From assembly GCA_023248835.1 (NCBI GenBank), contig JAHFDU010000272.1, positions 464 to 5,635 of the forward strand: a stretch of 5,172 nucleotides of DNA, given 5' to 3'. Below are positions 5,044 through 5,172 of the stretch, one piece after another. Below the pieces are notes generated by a model. It did no database searches. It saw nothing but the letters and a program-made list of their open reading frames with translations, and was not told where the DNA came from. How positions within the stretch are numbered: position 1 is the first letter of the stretch; each line of letters starts with the position of its first letter. A program made the translations under genes and the position numbers. The DNA is from Myxococcales bacterium. GTDB lineage: Bacteria; Myxococcota_A; Polyangia; Palsa-1104.

Positions 5044-5172
5044 ACCAATATCGGTGGCGCTTCAGCGTTGGCAAAGTCAATCTTGTGGAACCGATCGTCG
5101 CCGTCGCCGTCGCCGACAAGGTCAGAGTCAACGCTGATCGATCACGTCAATGTCATTTTAGATCTACTCTAG
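5044..5172. other. Right-edge stretch without a supported gene
   Basis: These bases contain a threefold CGTCGC hexamer repeat (5096-5113) and a 10-base palindrome TGATCGATCA (5135-5144). A plus frame from GTG at 5085 (VEPIVAVAVADKVRV…) stays open to the edge, a second plus frame stops exactly at the window's last codon TAG, and a minus frame gives an Asp/Gly-rich peptide (GDGDGDD), but none has a ribosome binding site or recognisable motif. A gene may begin or end beyond the edge. Confidence 0.3.

Overview
The window looks like chromosomal DNA from a moderately high-GC, Gram-negative bacterium, probably a former 'deltaproteobacterial' lineage (Myxococcota or Bradymonadota type). This is inferred from gene style: lipoproteins with TPR helices, a TPR-plus-metallopeptidase gene, a Tat-exported lipoprotein with an Asp-rich linker, and a classical RF2 gene. 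No rRNA, tRNA or CRISPR is visible.

Layout. At the left edge a TPR-like lipoprotein gene runs leftward out of the window (1-720, minus). Divergent from it, 61 bp away, lies a TPR ORF (782-1438), followed in the same frame after a single TAA by a zincin-type metallopeptidase ORF (1442-1777). The two probably form one gene split by a nonsense codon. A 44-codon ORF with a good Shine-Dalgarno sequence follows (1794-1928).

From about 1930 to 2520 is a scar of mobile DNA. A plus-strand helix-turn-helix transposase fragment abuts a minus-strand, 5'-only fragment of an IS256-like transposase. The IS256-like piece is joined in frame to the 3' end of prfB (release factor 2, minus). prfB starts at 3708, carries the +1 programmed frameshift site CTTTGAC at codons 24/25, and has intact SPF and GGQ motifs. 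After residue 356 its usual last few residues are replaced by foreign sequence, so the frame continues to a stop at 1875 (610 aa predicted). This rebuilt end of an essential translation gene is the most unusual thing here.

Right of prfB and divergent from it is a small four-helix membrane protein (3798-4217). It overlaps tail-to-tail by 11 bp with a Tat-exported, lipobox-containing intradiol ring-cleavage dioxygenase (4207-4962, minus). Upstream of the dioxygenase is an AT-rich region with four TTTAC/GTAAA half-sites arranged as two dyads, a likely operator. The last ~90 bases hold no gene I can support.

The genes do not form one pathway. They are neighbours with housekeeping (RF2), envelope (two lipoproteins, a membrane protein) and unknown roles, interrupted by the IS scar. 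I see no defence island or new multi-gene system. The points worth following are the altered RF2 tail, the split TPR-metallopeptidase, the small ORF and the operator array.
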